A stretch of 64,000 nucleotides of DNA from a bacterium (GCA_016712675.1 JADJQR010000001.1:1054001-1118000); one strand, 5' to 3'; shown: positions 8,695-18,166, counted from the first letter of the stretch. Program-made: numbers and translations. Notes: generated by a model not told the origin, from the sequence alone.

Positions 8695-10749
8695 ATGTCG
8701 GTGATGCGGATCCTCGCGCGGGCGTTGCCCGTGGCGCTCGTCCTGCTGTGCGGCCCGGCGACCGCCGGGCAGCCGCCGGTGCTCGGGCATGTCGTCGAGG
8801 CGCGCTTCGACCTGGACGCGCACGCGGTCACTCTGCGCGATCGCCTGGCGGTGCCGCCCGGGCTGGAGTTCCTGCGCCTGGGGGCCGGGCTGGAGTACCG
8901 GGTCGTGGCGGCGCCGGGCGCCGGCGGCGCGGTCGCGCTCGAACGCATCGAGGCGGCCCCGCAGGAGGGCGGTCCCTGGCAGAGGCTGGACCTGGCCGCG
9001 GCCGGCCTGGCGCAGGGCGGCGAACTGGTGCTCGAGGCCCGTGCGGTGTTCCACGCGCCGGTCGACCAGGTCGCTTTCTCGCGCGAGAACATCGGCGGCG
9101 AGATCGTCGCGACCATCTCCGCCGAGGGCATCTACCTGTCGTCGATGTCGGGCTGGCTTGCTTCCGCCGACGGCGCCTTCGGCACGTACGACCTGACGCT
9201 CGAGACCCCGGCCGGCTACGAGACCCTGACCCAGGGCCGGCTCGTCGAACGCCGCGAGGAGGGCGGGCGCCTGCACACCCGCTGGCGCGCGGACGACCCC
9301 AGCGACAGCATGGACCTGGTGGCCAACCGCTTCGTCGTGACCTGCGAGACGATCCGCGAGGGACTCGAGTCGTGCACCTACCTGCTCGCGGACGACGAGG
9401 CCCTGCGCGCGACCTACCTCGAGCGCACGCGCGCCTACATCGCCATGTACGAGGAGATGATCGGCCCCTACCCGTACGTGAAGTTCGCCACCGTCGAGAA
9501 CTGGTTCGCCACCGGTTACGGCATGCCGTCGTGGACGCTCCTGGGCAGCCAGGTGCTGCGCCTGCCGTTCATCCCCTACACCAGCTTCGGCCACGAGATC
9601 GCTCACAACTGGTGGGGCAACTCGGTCTTCGTCGATCCCGCCGAGGGCAACTGGTGCGAGGGCCTGACCACCTGGTGCGCCGACTACCACTACAAGGAAC
9701 TGGAAGGCCCGGGCCCCGCCCGCGAATACCGGCGCAACCTGCTGAAGGACTACGCCGCGTACGTGGCCGACCCCGCTCTGGACTTCCCGCTGTCGGAGTT
9801 CCGCAGCCGACACAGCGGCGCCACGCGCGCGGTCGGCTACGGCAAGAGCATGATGGTCTTCCACATGGCCGACCGCCTGGTCGGGCGCGAGCGTTTCCTG
9901 GCCGCCCTGCGCGAGGTCGCCGCCAAGCACCGCTTCCAGGCCGCAGCCTGGAGCGACTTCCTGGGCGCACTGGGCCTCGATGCCGCGTTCGCAACGCAGT
10001 GGCTCCAGCGCACCGGCGCGCCATCGCTGGCGCTGGCGGACGTCGCGTTCGGCAACGACGAGGTCACCTTCCGCCTGCGGCAATCCGAACCGGCCTATGC
10101 GCTGGCGGTGCCGGTCACCGTGACGGCGGCCGACGGGAGCGAGACCGGGCACGTCGTGCGGCTCGAGGCGGCCGACGCCTCGATCACACTGCCCGCCCGG
10201 GGGGCTGCGCGGCTGGCCATCGACCCCGACTGCCACCTGTTCCGTCGCCTGGACCCGGCCGAGATCGAACCGACGATCAGCCAGGTCTTCGGCAGCGACC
10301 GGCACGTGTTCGTCGTCGACGGTCCAGCCGGCCCGCTGGCCGCGGCGGCCCACGGGTTCGCACGGGCGTTCACCGAGTCCGACAGCTTCGCCGTCGTGGA
10401 CGGCGACCTGCCGCCGGACGATCGCACGGCCATCGTGCTGAACCCGGGGCCGGCGCTGCTGGCGCGGCTTGGCGCGCCGGGCTTGACGGTCGCCGGGCGG
10501 ACGCTGTTCCTTGACGGTCGGCGCTACAACCTGGACGCGACCGATCTGGTGTATGCCGCGTCCGACCCGCGCCGCCCGGGTGCCACCGTGCTGGTGGTCC
10601 TCTGCGGCTCGCCGGCGCGCCTGCCCGGACTGGCCGACCGCGTCTCGCACTATGGCCGCTACAGCTGGCTGGCCCTGCCGGCCGGCCCGGGGCGTCCCGA
10701 ACGGGGCAACTGGCCGGCCGGGGCCTCGCCCCTGCTGGCAGTCCGCTGA
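8695..10749 (+). CDS. M1-like zinc aminopeptidase, exported
   Basis: A 684-residue protein with a signal peptide (ILARALPVALVLLCGPATAG). The M1 zinc site is clear near residue 300: HEIAHNWWGN followed, 18 residues after HEIAH, by the third-ligand glutamate in GNWCEGLTTW. The usual GxMEN exopeptidase motif is replaced by GYGMPSWT, so N-terminal substrate recognition may differ from classical M1 aminopeptidases. The start is the ATG at 8695 with GGAGGT at 8685-8690; ATG 8704 is an alternative. It sits 37 bases after the M16 gene, suggesting joint export and joint peptide breakdown. Confidence 0.85.
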   Translation: MSVMRILARALPVALVLLCGPATAGQPPVLGHVVEARFDLDAHAVTLRDRLAVPPGLEFLRLGAGLEYRVVAAPGAGGAVALERIEAAPQEGGPWQRLDLAAAGLAQGGELVLEARAVFHAPVDQVAFSRENIGGEIVATISAEGIYLSSMSGWLASADGAFGTYDLTLETPAGYETLTQGRLVERREEGGRLHTRWRADDPSDSMDLVANRFVVTCETIREGLESCTYLLADDEALRATYLERTRAYIAMYEEMIGPYPYVKFATVENWFATGYGMPSWTLLGSQVLRLPFIPYTSFGHEIAHNWWGNSVFVDPAEGNWCEGLTTWCADYHYKELEGPGPAREYRRNLLKDYAAYVADPALDFPLSEFRSRHSGATRAVGYGKSMMVFHMADRLVGRERFLAALREVAAKHRFQAAAWSDFLGALGLDAAFATQWLQRTGAPSLALADVAFGNDEVTFRLRQSEPAYALAVPVTVTAADGSETGHVVRLEAADASITLPARGAARLAIDPDCHLFRRLDPAEIEPTISQVFGSDRHVFVVDGPAGPLAAAAHGFARAFTESDSFAVVDGDLPPDDRTAIVLNPGPALLARLGAPGLTVAGRTLFLDGRRYNLDATDLVYAASDPRRPGATVLVVLCGSPARLPGLADRVSHYGRYSWLALPAGPGRPERGNWPAGASPLLAVR

Positions 10750-10917
10750 CGGGGCCAGGCGGGATTGGCCCTGCCGCATCAGGCGGCGTGTGCTAACATG
10801 GTGGTTCGTGTGCCGATCCCAGGGGTCGGCCTGCCCTGTCACGCCCAGGTTGGTGGGATCATGGCTTCGCGGGTTACCGTCACGCAGGACACCGGACTCG
10901 GCGCCGAGCGAGCCACC

Positions 10918-12690
10918 ATGGCCGGGATCGGCCCGCGCGCCACCGGCGTCCTGTTGGCGATCGTCGGCCTGCTGGCTGCGGGCCTGCTGGCCATGGCCGG
11001 CTGTGATTACGAACCGGCGGCGCCGCCAACCGGTCGCCGGTGGAGTACGTCCCTGGAGCCGCAGTACACCAACCGCGCGGTCTGGGGGCTGTCGGCGACG
11101 CACTTCTTCGTCACCAGCGAACGCGGCACCATCAGCCGCTATCGCGATGGCGCCTGGACGACCTGGCATTTCGAGTACTTCCGGAACGTGCGCGCGGCCT
11201 GGGGCGCGGCTGCCGACAGCGTTCTTGCCGTCGGCGAGGATGGCCTGTGCCTGCGCTTCGACGGCCAGGAATGGATTTCGATGTACGCCGGCACGACTCG
11301 GGACCTGTATGGGCTCTGGGGTTCGGCGTGGGACAACGTGTACGCGGCCGGTGAGAACGGCTTCCTCGCCCGCTTCGACGGCGAAGCGTGGACTCGTCTG
11401 GATAGCGGAACCGACGGCACGCTCTACGCGGTCTGGGGCACGCGACCAGACGATGTCTTCGCCGTTGGGCGTGACGGCATCATCCTGCATTTCGACGGTG
11501 CCAACTGGACGCCGATGGACAGCGGCACCTCGCAGACGCTCGACGCCGTCTGGGGCACGAGCGGCAACGACGTGTGGGCGGTCGGGGCTCTCGGCACCAT
11601 CGTCCACTACGACGGCGAATCCTGGCAGGTCGAGGCAAGCGGCACGACCGACCGGCTGTGGAACGTCCGTGGACTGCCCGGGACGCCGACGGTCGCCGTG
11701 GGCGCCGACGGCACCTATCTGACGCGCGTCGCCGGATCCTGGCAGCCCCGTACGGTGGCCGGGGGACGATACCTCTACGGGCTATGGGACGACGGTGACA
11801 GCTCGCTGCTGCTGGTCGGCTACAACGGCCTGGTGATGCGGCTGACCACACCCGCCTGGGAGACGCTCAACGAAGGGCGCACGCACTGGCTGACGGACGT
11901 CTGGACGGCGGACTGCGGAACCGCCGTCGCCGTGGGCAAGAGCGGCGCGGTGCTGATCGGACGCGACGGGAACTGGCTCGACATCTCCCCGCAGGTCGCC
12001 GAGGTGGACTGGGCCGGCGTCTGGGGCACCGGACCGGGCGACTTCTTCATCGTCGGCAATCGCGGTCTGATCATGCGCTACCAGGATGGGCGGCCCTGGA
12101 CCGTCTGGGAGCTGGTTTCGGGCGCCAACCTCGAAGCCGTCTGGGGCGTCGACAACCGCGACATCTACGCCGTCGGCCAGAACGGCATCATCATGCACTT
12201 CGACGGCTACGTCTGGGAGGAGATGGATAGCGTCACCAGGGCGCCGCTCCTGGACGTGCACGGCCGGAGTCCGCAGGACGTCTACGCGGTGGGCCAGAAC
12301 GGCACCATCGTCCATTTCGACGGGCTGGTCTGGAACGCCATGGACAGCGGCAGCAACAGCCCCCTGCAGGCGGTCTGGTGCCGGCCCGCGGGCGAGGTCG
12401 TGGTCGTCGGCGAGGCCGGGCTGGCTCTGCACGGCATGCCGGATGCGGGCCAGATCGTCTGGGAGCCGCGCGACAGCGGCGTCTCGTTCCCCCTGTTCGG
12501 CCTGACCGGCGACCCCGACGGCCGGGTGCTGGGCACCGGCAGCAACGGGCTGGTGCTCGAGTACGAGGGCGACGCGTGGACCGTACTGCCGACCGACCGT
12601 CACGACCAGCTGGATGCGATCGCCATCGACCCTTGTGGCAACCTGGTGTGCGTCGGCTACTGGGGCCTGATCATCGAATACGCCGAGTAA
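10918..12690 (+). CDS. Lipoprotein with 14 tandem WG/VxAVG beta-propeller repeats
   Basis: A predicted lipoprotein: the ATG at 10918 gives a compact signal peptide ending LLAMAGC. Upstream in-frame ATGs (10798, 10861) would lengthen the n-region and have no better ribosome site, so the start is uncertain. After the cysteine the protein consists almost wholly of about 14 repeats of some 39 residues with the pattern 'L.AVWG...DVFAVG.NG.I.HFDG..W..MDSG', for example NDVWAVGALGTIVHYDGESW and DIYAVGQNGIIMHFDGYVW. Fourteen units would suit two seven-bladed propellers. No catalytic residues are apparent; a surface binding role is likely, and the partner is unknown. Confidence 0.75.
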   Translation: MAGIGPRATGVLLAIVGLLAAGLLAMAGCDYEPAAPPTGRRWSTSLEPQYTNRAVWGLSATHFFVTSERGTISRYRDGAWTTWHFEYFRNVRAAWGAAADSVLAVGEDGLCLRFDGQEWISMYAGTTRDLYGLWGSAWDNVYAAGENGFLARFDGEAWTRLDSGTDGTLYAVWGTRPDDVFAVGRDGIILHFDGANWTPMDSGTSQTLDAVWGTSGNDVWAVGALGTIVHYDGESWQVEASGTTDRLWNVRGLPGTPTVAVGADGTYLTRVAGSWQPRTVAGGRYLYGLWDDGDSSLLLVGYNGLVMRLTTPAWETLNEGRTHWLTDVWTADCGTAVAVGKSGAVLIGRDGNWLDISPQVAEVDWAGVWGTGPGDFFIVGNRGLIMRYQDGRPWTVWELVSGANLEAVWGVDNRDIYAVGQNGIIMHFDGYVWEEMDSVTRAPLLDVHGRSPQDVYAVGQNGTIVHFDGLVWNAMDSGSNSPLQAVWCRPAGEVVVVGEAGLALHGMPDAGQIVWEPRDSGVSFPLFGLTGDPDGRVLGTGSNGLVLEYEGDAWTVLPTDRHDQLDAIAIDPCGNLVCVGYWGLIIEYAE

Positions 12691-12762
12691 GAGGCGTCGT
12701 CCCTGCCCCGCGCGGGCGGGCGCCGCGACCGACCTGCCGACCGACAGACCCAAGGAGATGAC

Positions 12763-14220
12763 ATGTCGACGCTCGAGTCCCTGCAACCGGCCGCCGTCTG
12801 GCGGATCTTCGACAAGCTGAGCGCGGTGCCGCGCGGTTCGGGCAACGAGGCCGCCGTGCTGGGAATGCTCAAGGGCTGGGCCGACCGGCGGGGCCTGCCG
12901 TGGAAGCAGGACGAGGTCGGCAACCTGCTCGTCTGCATCCCGGCCTCTCCCGGCCGCGAGAACGCGCCGACGGTCCTCATCCAGGGCCATGTCGACATGG
13001 TCTGCGAGAAGAATGCCGCCACCGCGCACGACTTCCTGCGCGATCCCATCCGCCTGCAGGTGGACGGCGACTGGGTCAAGGCCACGGGCACGACGCTGGG
13101 CGCGGACAACGGCATCGGCGTGGCGATGGGCCTGGCGTTGGCGGACGACCGCTCGGTCGAGCACGGCCCGGTCGAGGTGCTGCTGACGGTCGACGAGGAG
13201 CGTGGCCTGACCGGGGCTGCCGGCGTCAAGCCGGGCTTCTTCGCGGCGAAGAGGATGATCAACCTCGATTCCGAGGAGGACACCGCGATCTTCATCGGCT
13301 GTGCCGGAGGCCGCGACACGCGCTACGAGCTGAAGAACCGCGCGGCCAAGGCGCCGAAGGACTCGGTCGGTCGCAAGGTCACCGTGCTGGGGCTGCGCGG
13401 CGGCCACTCGGGCCTGAATATCCACGAGCACCGCGGCAACGCCATCAAGATCCTCGTGCGCGCGCTGCAGGCTGCCGCGGCGCAGCTGGATGTGCGGCTG
13501 GTGGAGATCAACGGCGGCAGCATGCGCAACGCCATCCCGCGCGAATGCGAGGCGAAGGTCACCGTCCCGAAGGACCATGCGCGCAAGTTCAAGCAGGTGG
13601 TCGACGCCTGCTTCGCGCGCATCGCGGCCGAGGAGCTGGCCGGCATTGACGACGGGTTCGCCTGGAAGGTGGCACCGGTGCAGGCGCCGCGTTGCTTCTC
13701 GCGCGAGTGCAGCACCGCCACCCTGAACCTGCTGTCGGCGATTCCCAACGGCGTCTGCGCGATGAGCCTGGACATCGCCGGCCTGGTCGAGACCAGCACC
13801 AACCTGGGCGTGGTCAAGACCGACGGCCTGCGCGTGGAGATCGTCTGCTGCAGCCGCTCTTCGGTGATGTCGTCGCTGCAGGAGCTGGTCGAGCAGCACC
13901 GTGCGCTGGGCCTGCTGGCGGGCGTCGCGGTGGAGCAGCCGCAGGGCTACCCGGGCTGGAAGCCGAACCTGGCCTCACCGCTGCTGGCGGTCACGAAGCA
14001 GAGCTACCGGGAGGCGTTCGGTGCGGACCCCGAACTGCTGGCCATCCACGCCGGCCTCGAGTGCGGATTGCTGACGGAGAAGTACCCGGACCTGGACATC
14101 GTCTCCTTCGGGCCGAACATCCGTGGTGCGCACTCGCCCGACGAGAAGGTGCAGATCAGCTCGGTGCAGAAGATCTGGAAGCTGTTCGCGGCCACGATGA
14201 CGGAATTGGCCCGGGCCTGA
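12763..14220 (+). CDS. pepD: Aminoacyl-histidine dipeptidase (PepD), M20 family
   Basis: A 485-residue cytosolic M20 dipeptidase that cleaves Xaa-His and other dipeptides. The first zinc ligand is the histidine in IQGHVDMV (near residue 75), the bridging aspartate is in TTLGADNGIGV, and the catalytic base pair is in VDEERGLTGA. The metal-binding C-terminal segment FGPNIRGAHSPDE is also present. No signal peptide is visible. AGGAG lies eight bases before the ATG. Downstream is a strong hairpin terminator. It would complete peptide breakdown started by the exported peptidases nearby. Confidence 0.95.
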   Translation: MSTLESLQPAAVWRIFDKLSAVPRGSGNEAAVLGMLKGWADRRGLPWKQDEVGNLLVCIPASPGRENAPTVLIQGHVDMVCEKNAATAHDFLRDPIRLQVDGDWVKATGTTLGADNGIGVAMGLALADDRSVEHGPVEVLLTVDEERGLTGAAGVKPGFFAAKRMINLDSEEDTAIFIGCAGGRDTRYELKNRAAKAPKDSVGRKVTVLGLRGGHSGLNIHEHRGNAIKILVRALQAAAAQLDVRLVEINGGSMRNAIPRECEAKVTVPKDHARKFKQVVDACFARIAAEELAGIDDGFAWKVAPVQAPRCFSRECSTATLNLLSAIPNGVCAMSLDIAGLVETSTNLGVVKTDGLRVEIVCCSRSSVMSSLQELVEQHRALGLLAGVAVEQPQGYPGWKPNLASPLLAVTKQSYREAFGADPELLAIHAGLECGLLTEKYPDLDIVSFGPNIRGAHSPDEKVQISSVQKIWKLFAATMTELARA

Positions 14221-14245
14221 CCGACGCACGGCCCCTGAAGCAGCG

Positions 14246-14280
14246 GCGGCGCCCTGGCAACGGGGCGCCGCTTCCGTTCC
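14246..14280 (+). terminator. Rho-independent terminator after pepD
   Basis: A perfect 9-bp stem, GCGGCGCCC (14246-14254) and GGGCGCCGC (14263-14271), with an eight-base loop, followed by the pyrimidine-rich TTCCGTTCC. It lies 26 bases after the pepD stop. Confidence 0.7.
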
Positions 14281-14606
14281 GCGGGCATTTGTCCCCGGGT
14301 TATCCCCAACCCTGAACGGGACGCCGCGGGGCGACGAGCACGGACCTAACTGCTTGTGCGCGCCCGATATATCCAATTGTTAGTAAAATGTTTATATCGT
14401 TCGATCGTATGCGGCTCCCGAATTATCCCCCGGATACGCCCCGGGGCCCCAAATCGTTGCCGCAGGGAGAGATCAGGGGGCGGCCGGTCGATCCCCGGTT
14501 GCCTCGGTGGCAGGCGTGCGCGATCATAGCCGCGGCGATTCCCCCTAACGGCAGGCGGGACCGGCGGCGGTGCGCGCCGCGCCCTCCCGGGCCTGGAGGC
14601 ATGGAC
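14281..14606. other. Intergenic region upstream of the citrate lyase operon
   Basis: I see no supportable gene here. A local AT-rich patch (about 14366-14402) containing TAAAAT at 14384-14389 and TTTATATCG stands out against the GC-rich background and may hold the citrate lyase promoter, but no well-spaced -35 box accompanies it. Reading the downstream gene back to ATG 14388 gives an N-terminus unlike any citrate lyase component. Confidence 0.4.
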
Positions 14607-15860
14607 ATGGCGAGGTTCGGCGAGGCCGGCAAGCGCGATGCGGGCACGCGATCGGACTGCTGGGTCGGCGTCGAGTTGCGGGACTCGGGCGGGATCCGCC
14701 TCGAACTCAAGAGCAAGGTCGGGGCGCTCTACGGCGAGGCGATCCGGGCACAGCTCACCGAGGGCTGCCGCGCGCTGGGCGTGGCCGACGCGAAGGTCGA
14801 GGTTGTCGACGCGGGCGCCCTGCCCTACGTCCTGGCCGCGAGGCTTGAGGCCGCGGTGCGACGCGCCGGACATGAGCCCGAAGCGCCCTGGCTGCCCGCG
14901 GCGTGGGCAGGGTTCGATCGGCCGGCCGAGCGCGGCCGCCTGCGGCGCAGCCGCCTCTACCTGCCCGGCAACGAGCCGAAGTTCTTTCCCAATGCCGGCC
15001 TGCACGGTCCGGACGGCCTGATCCTTGACCTTGAGGACTCGGTGGCGCCGGCCGAGAAGGACGCGGCCCGCGTGCTGGTGCGCAACGCCCTGCGCACGCT
15101 CGATTTCCACGGCGCCGAACGCATGGTGCGCATCAACCAGGGCGAACGGGGCCTGGCCGACCTCGAGTGGGTGGTCGGGCACGGCGTCCAGCTGGTCCTG
15201 GTGCCGAAGGTCGAGGACCCGGCGCAGATCGCCGCCGTGGCCGCGCGGATCGACCAGTTGCGCGCCGGCGGTCCCGAGGTGCTGCTCATGCCCATCATCG
15301 AGTCGGCGCTCGGGGCCTGGCGGGCCTTCGAGATCGCGGGCGCCAGCCCCGCGGTGGTCGCGCTGGCGATCGGGCTGGAGGACTACACCGCCGACATCGG
15401 CGCCCAGCGCACGCAGGCCGGGACCGAGTCGTTCTGGGCGCGCGCGCAGGTGCTCAACGGCGCCCGCGCGGCCGGCGTCCAGCCGATCGACACCGTCTTC
15501 AGCGACGTGGGGGACATGGCCGGGCTGCGGGCGTCCGTGCTCGAGGCCAAGGCGCTCGGGTTCACGGGCAAGGGCTGCATCCACCCGCGGCAGGTCGCGG
15601 TCGTGCACGACGCCTTCGCGCCGGCGCCCGACGAGGTCGCGAAGTCCGTCCGCATCGTGTGCGCCTTCGAGGACGCGCAGGCGCGCGGCCTGGGCGTCGT
15701 CAGCCTGGGCACGAAGATGATCGACGCGCCGGTGGTCAAGCGGGCCCTGGCGACCGTGGAACTGGCCGTGCGCACGGGCCGCCTGGATGCCGAGTGGCGG
15801 GAGACCCTGCCGGCCGCGGCGCCGGCGCCCGCCAAGAAGGAAACGGGAGGTGGCGAATGA
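14607..15860 (+). CDS. citE: Citrate lyase acyl-carrier/beta-subunit fusion (CitD-CitE)
   Basis: A 417-residue protein in which two citrate lyase subunits are joined. Residues 1-105 resemble CitD (gamma, acyl carrier): AGTRSDCWVGVELRDSGG, with a candidate prosthetic-group serine in RSD, then LKSKVGALYGEAIRAQL and DAGALPYVLAARLEAAVRRA, close to the CitD signature ending in GALD..LRARLEA. From about residue 115 it is CitE (beta, citryl lyase, HpcH/HpaI fold): RSRLYLPGNEPKFF, GLILDLEDSVAPAEKD, MVRINQ, ALAIGLEDYTADIG, GKGCIHPRQ. I start at ATG 14607, seven bases after GGAGG; ATG 14601 is too close to that site. It overlaps citF by four bases. The fusion is unusual, since CitD is normally a separate chain of about 98 residues. 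Confidence 0.85.
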   Translation: MARFGEAGKRDAGTRSDCWVGVELRDSGGIRLELKSKVGALYGEAIRAQLTEGCRALGVADAKVEVVDAGALPYVLAARLEAAVRRAGHEPEAPWLPAAWAGFDRPAERGRLRRSRLYLPGNEPKFFPNAGLHGPDGLILDLEDSVAPAEKDAARVLVRNALRTLDFHGAERMVRINQGERGLADLEWVVGHGVQLVLVPKVEDPAQIAAVAARIDQLRAGGPEVLLMPIIESALGAWRAFEIAGASPAVVALAIGLEDYTADIGAQRTQAGTESFWARAQVLNGARAAGVQPIDTVFSDVGDMAGLRASVLEAKALGFTGKGCIHPRQVAVVHDAFAPAPDEVAKSVRIVCAFEDAQARGLGVVSLGTKMIDAPVVKRALATVELAVRTGRLDAEWRETLPAAAPAPAKKETGGGE

Positions 15861-17413
15861 GCCGCCTGGTGCAGAATGCCGCCGGACGCCTGGTGCCGGT
15901 GGAGATCAACGGAGCGCCCGCAGTGCCGTTCGCGGGCGTCAGGCGCCACCAGCCGTCCGGGCGCCGTGCCGGCCCACTGCTGCGCAGCTGCAGCGACTAC
16001 CCGGCCGACGGCGACAAGACCGTCGAGTCGCTGAAGCAGGCCCTGCTCAACGCCGGCCTGCGCGACGGGATGACCATCTCCACCCACCACCACCTGCGCA
16101 ATGGCGACCGCGTGGCGAACCTCGTCTTCGCGGCGGCGGCCGAGCTGGGCGCCAGGGATCTGCGCTGGTTCCCCAGCGCCAGCTTCCCCTGCCACGACGG
16201 CATGATCGCCCACATGGAAAGCGGCGTGATCCACCACATCGAGGGTTCACTGAACGGACCGCTGGGGGACTACTGCACCGAGGGCCGGATGCGCGGCACG
16301 GCGGTGCTGCGCAGCCACGGCGGCCGCTGGCAGGCGATCCAGGACGGCGAGGTGCGCATCGACATCGCGGTGATCGCGGCACCGACGGCCGATCCCTTCG
16401 GCAACGCGACCGGCGACCGCGGTCCGGCCGCCTGCGGCCTGCTGGGCTTCGCGCTGGCGGACAGCCAGTTCGCCGACCACGTCATCGTGGTGACGGACAA
16501 CCTGGTGCCGTTCCCGTGCATCCCCTGGCAGATCCAGGGCAACCACGTCGACCAGGTCGTGGTGATCGACTCGATCGGGGACCCGGCGAAGATCGTCTCG
16601 GGCTCCACGCAGATCACGAAGTCGCCCGACCGCCTGCTCATCGCCGAATTGACGGCCCGCTTCTGCGACGAGGCCGGCATCATCCGCGACGGCTTCAGCT
16701 TCCAGGCCGGGGCCGGCGGCACGGCCCTCTCGTTCGGGATCTTCCTGCGCGACATCATGCGCGAGCGGAGGATCAAGGCCCGCTTCGTCCGCGGCGGCTC
16801 CAACCAGTACCTCGTCAGCATGCTGGAGGAGGGTCTGACCGACTACATCCTGGACGGCCAGACCTTCGACCTCGAGGGCGTCCGCTCGATGCGCGAGAAC
16901 CCGGGCCACGTCAACACCTCGCCGTTCACCAGCTACAACTGGCACGGCAAGGGCAACTTCGCCTCGATGCTGGACTGCGTGGTGCTGGGGGCCACCGAGG
17001 TGGACCTGGGCTTCAACGGCAACGTCGTGACGCACAGCGACGGGCGGCTGCTGCACGGCATCGGCGGCTGGCAGAACTGCCTGGCCAGCAATTGCACGAT
17101 CCTGCCCATCCCCAGCTTCCGTGACCGCATCCCGGTCATCGTCGACCGGGTGACCACGCTGTGCGGGCCGGGCGAGCTGATCGACGTCATCGTCACCGAG
17201 CGCGGCATCGCCATCAACCCGCTGCGCCGGGACCTGGTCGAGGCGCTGCGCGGCAGTTCGCTGCCGATCCGGCCGTTGGCCGAGATCAAGGCCGAGGTCG
17301 AGGACCTCTGCGGCGGCCCGCCCGCGAAGCCGCGGCTGACCGACAGGGTCGTGGCGGCCATCAAGTGGGTCGATGGCACCGTCATCGACTCGGTGTTCCA
17401 GTTGGAGAAGTAG
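15857..17413 (+). CDS. citF: Citrate lyase alpha subunit (CitF)
   Basis: A 518-residue citrate lyase alpha subunit (citrate:acetyl-ACP transferase), which forms citryl-ACP so that CitE can release oxaloacetate. It begins at an ATG overlapping the previous stop (ATGA), indicating translational coupling. Family segments visible include TISTHHHLRNGDRVAN, FPCHDGMIAHMESGVIHHI, SFQAGAGGTALSFGIFLRD, SNQYLVSMLEEGLTDYILDG, and ERGIAINPLRRDL near the C-terminus. Length matches known CitF. The ligase CitC and prosthetic-group genes citX and citG are not in the window. Confidence 0.95.
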   Translation: MSRLVQNAAGRLVPVEINGAPAVPFAGVRRHQPSGRRAGPLLRSCSDYPADGDKTVESLKQALLNAGLRDGMTISTHHHLRNGDRVANLVFAAAAELGARDLRWFPSASFPCHDGMIAHMESGVIHHIEGSLNGPLGDYCTEGRMRGTAVLRSHGGRWQAIQDGEVRIDIAVIAAPTADPFGNATGDRGPAACGLLGFALADSQFADHVIVVTDNLVPFPCIPWQIQGNHVDQVVVIDSIGDPAKIVSGSTQITKSPDRLLIAELTARFCDEAGIIRDGFSFQAGAGGTALSFGIFLRDIMRERRIKARFVRGGSNQYLVSMLEEGLTDYILDGQTFDLEGVRSMRENPGHVNTSPFTSYNWHGKGNFASMLDCVVLGATEVDLGFNGNVVTHSDGRLLHGIGGWQNCLASNCTILPIPSFRDRIPVIVDRVTTLCGPGELIDVIVTERGIAINPLRRDLVEALRGSSLPIRPLAEIKAEVEDLCGGPPAKPRLTDRVVAAIKWVDGTVIDSVFQLEK

Positions 17414-17428
17414 CAGGGGAGGGACATC

Positions 17429-18145
17429 GTGAGCCAGACGAACGGACGCGGGGCGGGGGCGATCGCCCTGGGCATCTTCCTGGGCCTGGCCGCGCTGGGG
17501 CTGCTGCTGGGGAGGGGAGCCCTGCAGGTGCGGGCCCTGGACCGTACCGTCACGGTCAAGGGCCTGGCCGAGCGCGACGTGCCGGCGGACATCGCGCTGT
17601 GGCCGCTGCAGTTCTCGGCGGCATCCAACGACGCGGCGGCGCTCTACACGACGGTCGAGACGAACGCGGCCAAGGTCGTCGCCTTCCTGAAGGACGCGGG
17701 CTTCACCGACGAGGAGATCACCGTGGCGCCGCCGGTGGTCACCGACAAGCTGGCCCAGCAGTGGGGCGGCGACAACGTGCCCCTGCGCTACTCGGCGTTG
17801 CGATCGGTCACGGTCTACACCCCGCGCATCGACGTGGTGCGCGCCACCCAGAAGCGCCTGGGCGAGCTGGGCCGCGACGGCATCGTGCTGGGAGGCGACC
17901 CCTACCAGGTGCAGACCCAGTACCTGTTCACGAAGCTCAACGAACTCAAGCCGGCGATGATCGAGGAAGCCACCCGCAACGCGCGGGAAGTCGCCGAGAA
18001 GTTCGCCCAGGACAGCCGGAGCCAGCTCGGGCGCATCAAGTCCGCCCAGCAGGGGCAGTTCACCGTCGAGGACCGCGACCAGAACAACCCGCACGTCAAG
18101 AAGGTGCGCGTGGTTTCGACCGTGGTCTACTACCTGGTCGACTGA
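17429..18145 (+). CDS. SIMPL-domain (DUF541) protein, membrane-anchored
   Basis: A 238-residue protein starting at GTG 17429 with GGGGAGGG upstream, 15 bases after citF. An N-terminal hydrophobic segment (GAIALGIFLGLAALGLLLGR) should anchor or export it. The rest matches the SIMPL/DUF541 pattern: VTVKGLAERDVPADIALWPL, KDAGFTDEEITV, SALRSVTVYT and the C-terminal VRVVSTVVYYLVD. Members in other bacteria (for example BP26/Omp28-like proteins) are periplasmic and oligomeric with no settled biochemical role. Its place after citF may reflect co-transcription only. Confidence 0.85.
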   Translation: MSQTNGRGAGAIALGIFLGLAALGLLLGRGALQVRALDRTVTVKGLAERDVPADIALWPLQFSAASNDAAALYTTVETNAAKVVAFLKDAGFTDEEITVAPPVVTDKLAQQWGGDNVPLRYSALRSVTVYTPRIDVVRATQKRLGELGRDGIVLGGDPYQVQTQYLFTKLNELKPAMIEEATRNAREVAEKFAQDSRSQLGRIKSAQQGQFTVEDRDQNNPHVKKVRVVSTVVYYLVD

Positions 18146-18166
18146 CACGGAACCCGGTGGTGGTGC

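Noticed and set aside
5970-11607. Two minus-strand frames of more than 1000 codons opposite the peptidase genes
   Set aside because: Both lie opposite genes with intact catalytic motifs and show no signal peptide, domain or ribosome site.
14388-14606. N-terminal extension of the CitD-CitE protein to ATG 14388
   Set aside because: The extra residues resemble no citrate lyase part and the strong GGAGG at 14595-14599 favours ATG 14607.
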